This document shows, piece after piece, positions 36,005 to 45,375 of a DNA stretch of 64,000 nt. Origin of the DNA: Clostridia bacterium. GTDB taxonomy: Bacteria; Bacillota; Clostridia; Christensenellales; Borkfalkiaceae. The first letter of the stretch is position 1, and every line of letters starts with the position of its first letter. A program made the translations under genes and the position numbers. Location: assembly GCA_017465145.1 (NCBI GenBank), contig JAFTWU010000009.1, forward strand, positions 246,016 through 310,015, written 5' to 3'. The notes under the pieces were generated by a model, which had not been told where the DNA came from, did not search any database, and worked only from the letters and a program-made list of their open reading frames with translations.

Positions 36005-39000
36005 ATGGCAAAAAGGACGGATATTAAAAAGATACTAATCATAGGTTCAGGTCCTATCGTAATTGGTCAAGCGGCAGAATTCGACTATGCAGGCACTCAA
36101 GCGTGCTTAGCATTAAAAGAAGAAGGGTATGAAGTAGTTCTAGTTAACTCTAACCCCGCAACAATAATGACGGACACCACTATTGCCGATAAGGTTTATA
36201 TGGAACCGCTAACTTTAGAATACGTGGCAAAGATTTTACGTTACGAACGTCCTGACGCTATCGTTCCCGGTATCGGTGGACAAACGGGCTTAAACCTTGC
36301 AATGCAACTTGAAAAGAAAGGCGTTTTGAAAGAATGCAGAGTTGAACTTTTAGGTACGCCTAGCGCAAGTATCGAAAGGGCAGAAGATAGAGAAATGTTT
36401 AAGGAAATGTGTCAATCTATCGGCGAACCCGTTATTCCTTCTGAAATTACCTACGATATAGAACAAGCAAAGAAAGCCGCAAAAGAAATAGGTTATCCCG
36501 TAGTTTTACGCCCCGCGTTTACCCTTGGCGGAACGGGTGGCGGTTTTGCTGAAAACGAAGAAGAACTTATCGAAATCGGCTTAAACGCTTTCAAACTTTC
36601 TCCCGTACACCAAGTTCTTGTTGAAAAGAGCGTTAAAGGTTATAAAGAAATCGAATTTGAAGTTATGCGCGACGGTACAGACCACGCCATCACCATTTGC
36701 GGTATGGAAAACGTTGACCCCGTTGGCGTACATACGGGCGACTCTATCGTAGTAGCACCTATTTTATCACTAAACGATAAAGACCTTAAAATGCTTAACG
36801 ATAGCGCGCTTAAGATTATCCGCGAATTAAAAATTGAAGGTGGTTGTAACGTTCAATTCGCGCTTAACCCCACTACTAGCGAATATTATCTTATCGAAGT
36901 TAACCCAAGGGTTTCACGTTCATCTGCGCTTGCATCTAAAGCAAGTGGCTATCCTATTGCAAGGGTAACGGCAAAAATTGCAGTTGGTATGACCTTAGAT
37001 GAAATTAAAATTGCCAACACCACCGCAGCAACCGAACCTAGACTTGATTATATAGTTGCGAAATTCCCAAGATTCCCCTTTGATAAATTTACCAACGCGT
37101 CAAATCTTTTAGGCACTCAAATGAAGGCAACGGGCGAAGTTATGGGCATAGGTGCAAACCTTGCAGAATGTATGCTAAAGTCCGTTCGTTCTTTAGAAAC
37201 GGGTGTAAATCACTTATATTTATCTGCTTTTGATAGTTATACCGACGCTGAACTTTTAGAATATATCACTCAATTTAAGCACGATACAGTTTTTGCTATT
37301 GCAGAACTTATCCGTCGCGGTGTTTCACTTGAAAAGTTACACGAAATTACCAAAATTACGATGTTGTTCCTTGAATGCTTTAAGGAAATTATCGATATGG
37401 AAAAAGTGCTTTCTGCTAATCCTTTTGACAAGGCAGTTTTACTTGATGCTAAAAAGATGGGTTATTGCGACAAGGTTATTGCTAAACTTTGGAATAGCAC
37501 GGAAGCAAAAGTTAAAGAATTCCGTATGCAAAACGGTGTAAAACCCGTGTTCAAAATGGTTGATACTTTACATACGGGCGCGTATATTCCTTATTTCTAT
37601 TCTAGTTACACGGGCGAAAACGACAGCATACTTACCGACAAGAAAAAGATTGTTGTTTTAGGTGCAGGTCCTATCCGTATCGGTCAAGGTGTAGAATTCG
37701 ACTATTCAACCGTTCACGCCGTAACCACTATTAAGAGAACGGGGCACGAAGCAATTATTATCAACAATAACCCCGAAACCGTTTCAACCGACTATACGAC
37801 TAGCGATAAACTCTATTTTGAACCCTTAACCCCAGAAGACGTTATGAACGTTGTAGAGTTTGAAAACCCAGAAGGTGTTATCGCATCACTTGGCGGGCAA
37901 ACGGCAATTAACTTAGCAGAACCACTTGATAAATTAAACGTAAAAATTATCGGTACGGACTGCGCTGCTATCGAAAAGGCTGAAAATAGAGATTCATTTG
38001 AAAAAATACTTCAAAAACTAAATATTCCCCAACCACAAGGTAGAGCGGTAACTAAAATTGAAGATGGCGTTGAAGCCGCAAGCAAAATCGGTTATCCCGT
38101 TTTAGTTCGTCCTTCTTTCGTTCTTGGTGGCAGGGCAATGCAAATCGTTGCTAACGAAGACCAACTTCGCCACTACCTAAAAACCGCCGTTGAAATCGAC
38201 GAAGACAAGCCCGTTTTAGTTGATAAATACATAAGCGGTAAAGAATTAGAAGTAGACGCTATTTGCGATGGAAAAGACGTATTCGTTCCCGGTATAATGG
38301 AACTTGTTGAAAGAACGGGTATCCACAGTGGCGACTCTATCAGCGTATATCCTTCGTTTAGCGTATCACAAAAAGTTAAAGATACCATTTTAGATTACTC
38401 TAAAAAACTTGGCTTAGGTATCGGCATAATCGGTCTATATAATATTCAATTCATCGTTGATAAAAACGAAGAAGTATTTATTATCGAAGTTAACCCCCGT
38501 TCATCAAGAACCGTACCTTTCTTGTCAAAGGCAACGGGCTATTCACTTGCAGATATCGCAACCGAAGTTATTATGGGCAAGTCCTTAAAAGAACAAGGAA
38601 TCAACGTGTTATACCCCGAAGAAAAGAAGAGATTCTACGTTAAAGTTCCCGTATTCTCATTTAACAAAATTAAAGGTCTTGATGCATATTTGTCACCTGA
38701 AATGAAATCTACGGGTGAAGCAATCGGTTACGACGACACCTTAACGCGCGCACTTTATAAAGCGCTACAAGCATCTGGTATCCATATGCAAAACTACGGC
38801 ACGGTGTTCGCATCTTGCGCAGATAAAGATAAAGCAGAACTTCTTCCCTTAATTCGCCGTTTCTATAATCTTGGCTTTAATATCGAAGCAACAAAGGGCA
38901 CGGCAGAAATGCTTAAGGCAAACGGTATCCGCACTCACGTTATGGGTAAAATTAACGAAGGTAGCACGGAAATAGAAGAAGCAATTCGCCACGGTCACAT

Positions 39001-39178
39001 CGCTTATATTATCAATACTAGTGCAGTTGGTGCGATAAGAGAACTTTCAGACGGTTATAAGATTCGTAAGTTCGCAACCGAAAGCAACACTACAATCTTC
39101 ACTTCACTTGACACCGTTAGGGTATTGCTTGACGTATTAGAAGAAACCACCCTTACCATCTCAACTATTGATGCGTAA
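36005..39178 (+). CDS. carB: CarB, carbamoyl-phosphate synthase large subunit
   Basis: A 1057-residue synthetase with two ATP-grasp halves. The first (1-400) has KKILIIGSGPIVIGQAAEFDY and the second (from about 545) KIVVLGAGPIRIGQGVEFDY. Between them is an oligomerisation domain, and the C-terminal MGS-like allosteric domain starts near 930. It makes carbamoyl phosphate for ArgF and PyrB, using ammonia from the CarA glutaminase subunit. No carA is present in the 37 bases before it, or anywhere in the arginine and pyrimidine blocks. The start codon lies 11 bases from GGAG, slightly long. Confidence 0.96.
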   Translation: MAKRTDIKKILIIGSGPIVIGQAAEFDYAGTQACLALKEEGYEVVLVNSNPATIMTDTTIADKVYMEPLTLEYVAKILRYERPDAIVPGIGGQTGLNLAMQLEKKGVLKECRVELLGTPSASIERAEDREMFKEMCQSIGEPVIPSEITYDIEQAKKAAKEIGYPVVLRPAFTLGGTGGGFAENEEELIEIGLNAFKLSPVHQVLVEKSVKGYKEIEFEVMRDGTDHAITICGMENVDPVGVHTGDSIVVAPILSLNDKDLKMLNDSALKIIRELKIEGGCNVQFALNPTTSEYYLIEVNPRVSRSSALASKASGYPIARVTAKIAVGMTLDEIKIANTTAATEPRLDYIVAKFPRFPFDKFTNASNLLGTQMKATGEVMGIGANLAECMLKSVRSLETGVNHLYLSAFDSYTDAELLEYITQFKHDTVFAIAELIRRGVSLEKLHEITKITMLFLECFKEIIDMEKVLSANPFDKAVLLDAKKMGYCDKVIAKLWNSTEAKVKEFRMQNGVKPVFKMVDTLHTGAYIPYFYSSYTGENDSILTDKKKIVVLGAGPIRIGQGVEFDYSTVHAVTTIKRTGHEAIIINNNPETVSTDYTTSDKLYFEPLTPEDVMNVVEFENPEGVIASLGGQTAINLAEPLDKLNVKIIGTDCAAIEKAENRDSFEKILQKLNIPQPQGRAVTKIEDGVEAASKIGYPVLVRPSFVLGGRAMQIVANEDQLRHYLKTAVEIDEDKPVLVDKYISGKELEVDAICDGKDVFVPGIMELVERTGIHSGDSISVYPSFSVSQKVKDTILDYSKKLGLGIGIIGLYNIQFIVDKNEEVFIIEVNPRSSRTVPFLSKATGYSLADIATEVIMGKSLKEQGINVLYPEEKKRFYVKVPVFSFNKIKGLDAYLSPEMKSTGEAIGYDDTLTRALYKALQASGIHMQNYGTVFASCADKDKAELLPLIRRFYNLGFNIEATKGTAEMLKANGIRTHVMGKINEGSTEIEEAIRHGHIAYIINTSAVGAIRELSDGYKIRKFATESNTTIFTSLDTVRVLLDVLEETTLTISTIDA

Positions 39179-39192
39179 ATTTTAGGTGAGAA

Positions 39193-39921
39193 ATGAAACA
39201 AGGTTTATTTGAAATTAAAAAGAACGTTCAAATCGCAAAAGGCGTTATGGAAATGCACCTTAAGGGTGATACGAGTGCAATAGTAAACGCAGGTCAGTTT
39301 ATCAATATTAAACTAGACGGCTTGTTTTTGCGCCGTCCCATATCAGTATGCGATTTAAATGGCGATACTGTAACCATTATCTATAAAGTAGTAGGCAAGG
39401 GCACGGAACAAATGTCCAAAATGACGGCTGGCACCCTTGACGTATTAACGGGGCTTGGCAACGGCTACGATTTAAGTTTATCGGGTGATAACCCCGTGCT
39501 AATCGGCGGTGGCGTTGGTGTTCCCCCCATGTACTTACTAGCAAAAAGGCTTATCGAAAATGGTGTAAAACCCACGGTAATTCTTGGCTTTAATACTAAA
39601 GATGAAATTTTCTATGAAGAAGACTTTAAGGCGCTTGGCTTAAACGTATACGTAACTACGGTAGACGGCAGTTACGGTATAAAAGGTTTCGTTACCGACG
39701 CGCTTAAAGATATCGACTATACGTATTTTTATACTTGTGGGCCAGAACCTATGCTTAAAGCGGTATATAACGCAAGCAAAACGGAAGGTCAAATGAGTTT
39801 TGAAGAACGTATGGGCTGTGGCTTTGGCGCATGTATGGGTTGCTCTTGTAAAACGTTAACGGGCAACAAGCGTATATGCAAAGAAGGTCCGGTAATGAAA
39901 AAGGGGGAAATAATATGGTAG
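39193..39921 (+). CDS. pyrK: PyrK, dihydroorotate dehydrogenase B electron-transfer subunit
   Basis: A 242-residue flavoprotein with a 2Fe-2S centre. It has the FAD-binding RRPISVC region, GLGNGYDLS and LIGGGVGVPPMYLLAK for NAD binding, then the C-terminal cluster motif ERMGCGFGACMGCSCKTL ... RICKEGPV. With PyrD it transfers electrons from dihydroorotate to NAD+. Its end overlaps the pyrD start by seven bases. RBS TTAGGTGAG. Confidence 0.95.
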   Translation: MKQGLFEIKKNVQIAKGVMEMHLKGDTSAIVNAGQFINIKLDGLFLRRPISVCDLNGDTVTIIYKVVGKGTEQMSKMTAGTLDVLTGLGNGYDLSLSGDNPVLIGGGVGVPPMYLLAKRLIENGVKPTVILGFNTKDEIFYEEDFKALGLNVYVTTVDGSYGIKGFVTDALKDIDYTYFYTCGPEPMLKAVYNASKTEGQMSFEERMGCGFGACMGCSCKTLTGNKRICKEGPVMKKGEIIW

Positions 39922-40826
39922 ACACTAAAGTAAATCTTTTAGGCATAACCCTAGATAACCCAATTATCCCCGCAAGCGGAACGTTTGGCTTTGGCTATGA
40001 ATTTGCAGAACTTTACGATATAAACTGTCTTGGGACTTTCTCTTTTAAGGGAACTACTAAAGAAGCGCGTTTTGGTAACCCCACGCCGCGTATTGCAGAA
40101 TGTTCTTCTGGTCTTATTAACTCAGTTGGCTTGCAAAACCCCGGTGTTGATAAGGTAATTGCAGAAGAGTTGCCAAAACTAGCAAAAGTATTTAATAAAA
40201 AGGTAATGGCAAACGTAAGCGGTTTTTCTATTGAAGAATACGTTGAAGTTTGCTCTAAACTTAATAAATGCAACCAAATCGGTTGGTTTGAAGTAAACGT
40301 AAGTTGCCCTAACGTTCACGGTGGCGGTTTAAGTTTCGGCACTTCACCAGAGGCCGTTGCAGAAGTTACTAAAGCGGTAAAAAAGGTAGTCACAAAACCC
40401 GTTATATTAAAACTTTCACCAAACGTTACGGATATAGTTTCTATCGCAAAGGCGGCGGAAGACGCTGGTGCAGACGGCGTAAGTTTAATAAACACGTTAA
40501 TGGGTATGCGCATTAACCTAAGAACTAAAAAACCCGTAATTGCAAATAAAATGGGTGGTTTTTCGGGTGATGCAATATTCCCCGTGGCAGTAAGAATGGT
40601 TTACCAAGTTGCAAACGCCGTTAAAATTCCCGTAATTGGTATGGGCGGTGTTTCTAGTGCAGAAGACGTTATTGAAATGATGCTTGCGGGTGCAACGGCA
40701 GTTGGCGTTGGCGCGGCAAACCTTGTTAACCCTTACGCTTCACGCGATATAGTAAACGATTTACCAAGAGTAATGGAAAAATATAACATTAACAGTTTAA
40801 GTGAAATTATTGGAGGATGTAAATAA
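39915..40826 (+). CDS. pyrD: PyrD, dihydroorotate dehydrogenase B catalytic subunit
   Basis: A 303-residue FMN-barrel, type 1[12 protein letters not shown] is the FMN-binding start, NPTPRIAE and NSVGLQNPG bind substrate, [13 protein letters not shown] holds the class 1B catalytic Cys, and [25 protein letters not shown] the phosphate site. The ATG at 39915 is chosen because AAGGGGGAAA lies just before it. It overlaps pyrK at its 5' end and pyrF by one base at its 3' end. Confidence 0.96.
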   Translation: MVDTKVNLLGITLDNPIIPASGTFGFGYEFAELYDINCLGTFSFKGTTKEARFGNPTPRIAECSSGLINSVGLQNPGVDKVIAEELPKLAKVFNKKVMANVSGFSIEEYVEVCSKLNKCNQIGWFEVNVSCPNVHGGGLSFGTSPEAVAEVTKAVKKVVTKPVILKLSPNVTDIVSIAKAAEDAGADGVSLINTLMGMRINLRTKKPVIANKMGGFSGDAIFPVAVRMVYQVANAVKIPVIGMGGVSSAEDVIEMMLAGATAVGVGAANLVNPYASRDIVNDLPRVMEKYNINSLSEIIGGCK

Positions 40827-41524
40827 TGGCAAAAGACGTTATAATCGCTTGCGATTTTGACAGTAAAGAAAAGGTGCTAAACTTTTTAGATTTATTTAAG
40901 GGTAGAAAACCCTTTGTGAAAATCGGTATGGAACTATACTATGCCGAAGGCCCCGCTATCGTAAAGGAAATTAAAGCGCGCGGTCATAAAATCTTTTTAG
41001 ATTTAAAACTTCACGATATCCCCAACACCGTTAAAAAGGCAATGAGCGTTTTATCTAGACTAGACGTTGATATGTGCAACCTTCACGCTGCGGGCGCAAC
41101 TTCAATGATGAAAGGCGCTTTAGAAGGCTTAACTAGGGCAGACGGCACTCGCCCAATGCTTATAGCAGTAACTCAATTAACTTCTACCGACCAAGAAACT
41201 ATGGAACGCGACCTTCTAATTGAAAAACCCATCGACCAAGTAGTTATGCACTACTCCAAAGTATCTGCAGACGCTGGTTTAGACGGTGTAGTATGCTCTC
41301 CGTTAGAAGCGGAAAAGGTACACGCAACTTGCGGTAAAGATTTCGTTACCGTAACCCCAGGTATAAGATTTGCCGACGGTGAAGTTGGCGACCAAAAACG
41401 CATTATGACACCCGAACAAGCAAGAAAAATCGGCTCAGATTACATCGTAGTAGGCCGTCCTATAACGGCAAGTGCAGACCCTGTTGCCGCATATGAAAGA
41501 TGCGTTAAAGAATTTTTAGGATAA
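40826..41524 (+). CDS. pyrF: PyrF, orotidine 5'-phosphate decarboxylase
   Basis: A 232-residue type 1 OMP decarboxylase that forms UMP. It shows [15 protein letters not shown], the catalytic [16 protein letters not shown] (the Asp-Lys-Asp cluster), [11 protein letters not shown], and the phosphate gripper [20 protein letters not shown] plus [12 protein letters not shown]. The start overlaps pyrD's stop by one base behind TGGAGGATG. Confidence 0.96.
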   Translation: MAKDVIIACDFDSKEKVLNFLDLFKGRKPFVKIGMELYYAEGPAIVKEIKARGHKIFLDLKLHDIPNTVKKAMSVLSRLDVDMCNLHAAGATSMMKGALEGLTRADGTRPMLIAVTQLTSTDQETMERDLLIEKPIDQVVMHYSKVSADAGLDGVVCSPLEAEKVHATCGKDFVTVTPGIRFADGEVGDQKRIMTPEQARKIGSDYIVVGRPITASADPVAAYERCVKEFLG

Positions 41525-41543
41525 GGATAAAGGTGATATATAT

Positions 41544-42194
41544 ATGGAAAACATTAAAAAGACTATTGCAAAAGATTTACTCTCTATAAAAGCGGTATTT
41601 TTCCGCCCCGAAGAACCGTTTACTTGGGCAAGCGGTATTAAAAGCCCCGTATATTGCGATAACCGTTTAACTTTAACGGCACCCAAGGTTCGCGATGACG
41701 TTGAAAACGGTTTAGCAACCTTAATTAAAGAATATTATCCCGAAGTAGAAGTGCTAATGGGTACTTCAACCGCAGGTATCGCGCACGCTGCTATAACCGC
41801 ACATATTATGAACTTACCTATGGGCTACGTTCGTTCTGGTGCAAAAGACCACGGCAGACAAAACCAAATTGAAGGCAAACTTGAAAAAGGTCAAAAAGTT
41901 GTCGTTGTAGAAGATTTAATTTCTACCGGTGGCAGTTGTATAGAAGTAGTTAACGTTCTTCGCGAAGCGGGTGCTATCGTTTTAGGCGTTGTGTCTATAT
42001 TCACTTACGGTATGAAGAAAGGTCTTGACCGTATGAAAGAAGCAAACGTTATCAACTATTCTTTAACCGACTTTGACTGTATCGCAAAAACCGCTGCAGA
42101 AGAAGGCTATATTAAAGAAGAAGACGTTGCAAGATTAATCGCTTTCCGTAACAACCCTTCAGATGAAAGTTGGATAAACAAAAAAGGTGAATAA
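41544..42194 (+). CDS. pyrE: PyrE, orotate phosphoribosyltransferase
   Basis: A 216-residue type I PRTase that joins orotate and [23 protein letters not shown] is the orotate region, [17 protein letters not shown] is the catalytic loop, and [19 protein letters not shown] the PRPP site. Length is normal. It follows pyrF by 19 bases and its end nearly touches pyrB. Confidence 0.96.
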   Translation: MENIKKTIAKDLLSIKAVFFRPEEPFTWASGIKSPVYCDNRLTLTAPKVRDDVENGLATLIKEYYPEVEVLMGTSTAGIAHAAITAHIMNLPMGYVRSGAKDHGRQNQIEGKLEKGQKVVVVEDLISTGGSCIEVVNVLREAGAIVLGVVSIFTYGMKKGLDRMKEANVINYSLTDFDCIAKTAAEEGYIKEEDVARLIAFRNNPSDESWINKKGE

Positions 42195-42195
42195 A

Positions 42196-43287
42196 ATGCG
42201 TAGAAGTGTTATTGACATTTTAGATTTATCAGTTACAGAGCTTGATGAACTTATAAAAACGGCGGTGGATATTGCAAGACACCCCAAAAAATACGCAAAA
42301 AAATGTGCTGGCAAGAAGATAGCAACCTTATTTTTTGAACCATCTACTAGAACTAGACTTTCTTTTGAAGCGGCAATGTTAGAGCTTGGCGGTTCAGTAA
42401 TAGGTTTTAGTGATGCTAAAAACTCTTCGGTATCTAAGGGAGAAAGTATTGCAGATACCGCAAAAGTTATCAGTTGTTACGCCGATATCATCGCAATGCG
42501 CCACCCGCTAGAAGGCGCGCCTATAGTTGCTGCAAGAAACGCGTCTATCCCCGTAATTAACGCGGGCGACGGTGGACATTGCCACCCCACTCAAACGCTT
42601 GCAGACCTTCTTACCATTTGGCGTGAAAAGGGCACGTTTAATAACTTAACCGTTGGTTTTTGCGGTGACTTAAAATACGGCAGAACGGTACACTCTTTAA
42701 TTGCCGCGCTAAATCGTTACACGGGCATTAAAATCGTTCTTATTTCACCAGAAGAACTTAAACTTCCCTATTACGTAAAAAGGGATATGCAATTACATAA
42801 CGTTCCTTATACTGAAACGGACGATTTAGAAAAGGCGCTCTCAAGCCTTGACGTTTTATATATGACAAGAGTTCAACAAGAACGTTTTGATGATGTCGAA
42901 GAATATAACAGACTAAAAGATTGCTATATTTTAACCGAAGAAAAGATGAAACTTGCAAAACGCGATATGTCGGTTCTTCATCCGTTGCCTAGGGTTAACG
43001 AAATAAGCGTTGCAATAGATAACGATGAAAGAGCGTGCTATTTTAAGCAAGTATTAAACGGCAAATATATGCGTATGGCGTTAATTCTTAAATTATTATC
43101 GGCAAAAAACCCCGTTGATGAAATTGATTACGTTAAACGTTGTGAACTTATCGACAGCACCGATATGGTATGTACTAACCCCAAATGCATAACTAAGGTA
43201 GAACAAGAATTGCCACACTCATTTAAACTTGTTGATAAGCAAGAAAACGTAAAACGTTGTATGTATTGCGAAAAAAAGTATAAATAA
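42196..43287 (+). CDS. pyrB: PyrB, aspartate carbamoyltransferase with a C-terminal PyrI-type zinc domain
   Basis: A 363-residue enzyme that carbamoylates aspartate. About 305 residues are the catalytic chain: [21 protein letters not shown], the loop [12 protein letters not shown] with the catalytic Lys, and [10 protein letters not shown] tail of about 55 residues then holds a CTNPKC and CMYC pair (C326, C331, C355, C358), as in the zinc domain of PyrI, but the nucleotide-binding N-terminal domain of PyrI is absent. The ATG at 42196, two bases after pyrE, has an AAGGTGA ribosome binding site, so it is preferred to the overlapping GTG at 42187. A terminator follows. Confidence 0.94.
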   Translation: MRRSVIDILDLSVTELDELIKTAVDIARHPKKYAKKCAGKKIATLFFEPSTRTRLSFEAAMLELGGSVIGFSDAKNSSVSKGESIADTAKVISCYADIIAMRHPLEGAPIVAARNASIPVINAGDGGHCHPTQTLADLLTIWREKGTFNNLTVGFCGDLKYGRTVHSLIAALNRYTGIKIVLISPEELKLPYYVKRDMQLHNVPYTETDDLEKALSSLDVLYMTRVQQERFDDVEEYNRLKDCYILTEEKMKLAKRDMSVLHPLPRVNEISVAIDNDERACYFKQVLNGKYMRMALILKLLSAKNPVDEIDYVKRCELIDSTDMVCTNPKCITKVEQELPHSFKLVDKQENVKRCMYCEKKYK

Positions 43288-43320
43288 TTATTTATTGATA
43301 ATAAATTGATTTATAAAAAA

Positions 43321-43352
43321 GCACCCCGAAAAAACGGGGCGCTTTTATTTTT
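43321..43352 (+). terminator. Intrinsic terminator of the pyrimidine operon
   Basis: GCACCCCG (43321-43328) pairs with CGGGGCGC (43335-43342), one mismatch, loop A6, then TTTTATTTTT. Confidence 0.85.
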
Positions 43353-43373
43353 GTTATCACGGTTTTGTGAAAG

Positions 43374-43390
43374 TTCACCCAAAGGGTGAA
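43374..43390. promoter_or_regulatory. Perfect inverted repeat before the two-component promoter
   Basis: TTCACCC (43374-43380) AAA GGGTGAA (43384-43390), a 17-bp palindromic site about 25 bases before the -35 box. Possible response-regulator or other regulator site. A link to the downstream gene is inference. Confidence 0.45.
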
Positions 43391-43414
43391 AATGTTAAAG
43401 TTTTTTCCTATTAC

Positions 43415-43443
43415 TTGAAAATATAGTTATCGTGTGATATAAT
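43415..43443 (+). promoter_or_regulatory. Promoter of the two-component operon
   Basis: TTGAAA (43415-43420), 17-base spacer, TATAAT (43438-43443) with extended -10 TG at 43435-43436. Confidence 0.75.
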
Positions 43444-43471
43444 AAAAAAAATGTTTTATTAAAGGTGTTTA

Positions 43472-44146
43472 ATGTTTAACGTTCTAATTGTTGACGACGA
43501 TAAAAATATAAGATTTGCGCTAAAAGAATTATTAGATGCAAACGGTTATAACGTTTTTACCGCAATAGACGGGGAAGACGCTTTTGAAAAAATCGTAAAC
43601 GAACACGTGGATATCGTTATCGTTGATATTATGATGCCTAAACTTGACGGCTATGAATTCACAAAAGAACTGCGCAAAATCAATGCAGAACTACCCGTGT
43701 TAATGATTTCCGCAAAACAATTACCAGAAGATAGAAAACAAGGCTTTATCGCGGGGATTGACGATTTTATGAGCAAACCCCTAGATGCCGATGAACTTTT
43801 GTTGCACGTTAAGGCGTTACTTCGCAGATATAAAATTATAAGTGAACGCCAAATTGTCGTTGGCGACGTCGTGCTTGATTACGATTCTTATACGGTTACG
43901 GGGCACGGGCAAACGATAGAACTTCCGCAAAAAGAATTTTTACTTTTATATAAACTTTTATCATCCCCTGGGAAAATTTTTACCAGAATTCAACTTATGG
44001 ATGAAATTTGGGGGGTTGATTGCGACACGGACAGCGAAACTGTTACCGTGCATATCGGCAGATTAAGAAAACACTTTGCCGATTGGGAAGAATTTGAAAT
44101 TGATAGCATAAGGGGACTAGGCTATAAAGCCGTTAAAAAGGTATGA
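43472..44146 (+). CDS. OmpR/PhoB-family response regulator
   Basis: A 224-residue regulator with a receiver domain (1-120) and a winged-helix DNA-binding domain (about 130-224). The phospho-acceptor is Asp52 in VIVDIMMPKLDG, the acidic pair is DDD at 8-10, and Lys102 is in SKPLDADELL. The output domain shows LPQKEFLLLYKLLSSPGKIFTRIQLMDEIWG and the ETVTVHIGRLRKHF recognition region. Its stop overlaps the sensor kinase ATG by four bases (ATGA), so the two work as a pair. The signal is unknown. Confidence 0.95.
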   Translation: MFNVLIVDDDKNIRFALKELLDANGYNVFTAIDGEDAFEKIVNEHVDIVIVDIMMPKLDGYEFTKELRKINAELPVLMISAKQLPEDRKQGFIAGIDDFMSKPLDADELLLHVKALLRRYKIISERQIVVGDVVLDYDSYTVTGHGQTIELPQKEFLLLYKLLSSPGKIFTRIQLMDEIWGVDCDTDSETVTVHIGRLRKHFADWEEFEIDSIRGLGYKAVKKV

Positions 44147-45270
44147 ATAAGCAAAGAAAAAAACTTAAACCCTTAAAGAAATTCAAAAAGGAAAAACAAA
44201 AAGAAAAGCCAAGAAAATCTATTATAGATATAATTTCCACAAAGAACCGCTTGGCACTTTTATACGTTTTAAGCGTTGGATTAATTTTGGCGCTATCGCT
44301 AGGGCTTGTTGTCGTTTTGAACTATTTTTTAATACAAACAAAGTTCTTAGCACCCGACCAAAACTTTGAAGATAACGTTATAGTTGCAATCGTGCTTTTT
44401 GCGTTATCTGCAATCGCGCTAGGTCTTGCAATAAGCGCAATTATGGGTAAAGTTATTCTAAAGCCGGTAAATACACTTATCGACGGTATGGATAAACTAG
44501 CGCAAGGCGATTATAAAACGCGTATAACCCGTGGCAAACTTGAAGGTATGAAAGGGTTAGCAGACGGCTTTAACGTCTTGGCGGGTGAACTTGAAAACAC
44601 CGAAATACTTCGTTCAGACTTTATCAATAACTTTTCACACGAAATCAAAACCCCAGTCGTTTCAATAAGCACGTTAATAGGGCTTATGAAATCGGATAAA
44701 ATTTCCAAAGAAAAGCAACTATTATACCTTGATATAATTGATGAAGAAGTAAACCGCCTTGCCGATATGACGACTAATATGCTAAACCTTTCACGCGTTG
44801 AAAGAACGGATATCGTGGTAGACAAAAAGTCCTTTAACGTTTCCGAACAAATTCGCACGGTAGTTCTTTTGTTGGAACGTAAATGGGCAAAGAAAAAACT
44901 TACTTTTTCCCTTGACTTTGAAGAATTTAATATCGTTGGCAACGAAGATATGTTAAAGCAAGTTTGGTTTAACTTAATTGATAACGCCGTAAAATTCTGC
45001 GATGATAAATCGGAAATTATAGTATCCGTTCAAGCAGAAAACGGAATATTAAAAACTGAAATCTCTAACGTTGGTAAAGAAATACCACAAGAAGATTTAG
45101 ATAAAATTTTCAATAAGTTCTATCGCGTTGAAAACGCTGAAAAGAAAGACGGCAACGGTATAGGGCTTTCTATCGTTAAGCGTATAGTTCAACTTCACGA
45201 TGGCAATATAGACGTTAAAAGTAATCAAGGTGTAACAACTTTTACGGTTAGTTTACCCATATCAGCGTAA
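44143..45270 (+). CDS. Sensor histidine kinase (HAMP, HisKA, HATPase_c)
   Basis: A 375-residue membrane kinase. A lysine-rich cytoplasmic head (1-35) is followed by TM1 (about 37-64), a very short outside segment, TM2 (about 79-102), a HAMP region, the dimerisation domain with FINNFSHEIKTPVVSIS (His166), and an ATPase domain with DNAVKFCD and GNGIGLSIVKRIVQLH. The short outer loop (about 14 residues) suggests sensing inside the membrane or through a partner. Overlaps its response regulator by ATGA. Confidence 0.94.
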   Translation: MNKQRKKLKPLKKFKKEKQKEKPRKSIIDIISTKNRLALLYVLSVGLILALSLGLVVVLNYFLIQTKFLAPDQNFEDNVIVAIVLFALSAIALGLAISAIMGKVILKPVNTLIDGMDKLAQGDYKTRITRGKLEGMKGLADGFNVLAGELENTEILRSDFINNFSHEIKTPVVSISTLIGLMKSDKISKEKQLLYLDIIDEEVNRLADMTTNMLNLSRVERTDIVVDKKSFNVSEQIRTVVLLLERKWAKKKLTFSLDFEEFNIVGNEDMLKQVWFNLIDNAVKFCDDKSEIIVSVQAENGILKTEISNVGKEIPQEDLDKIFNKFYRVENAEKKDGNGIGLSIVKRIVQLHDGNIDVKSNQGVTTFTVSLPISA

Positions 45271-45375
45271 GTTGGTCTTATATTTAGATAATTTTATATT
45301 CAGTTTAGATTCAGTTCACATTTTATTGATATAATTTTTATAATAAAAATTAAAGTGGCACTACAAAGGAGAAAT

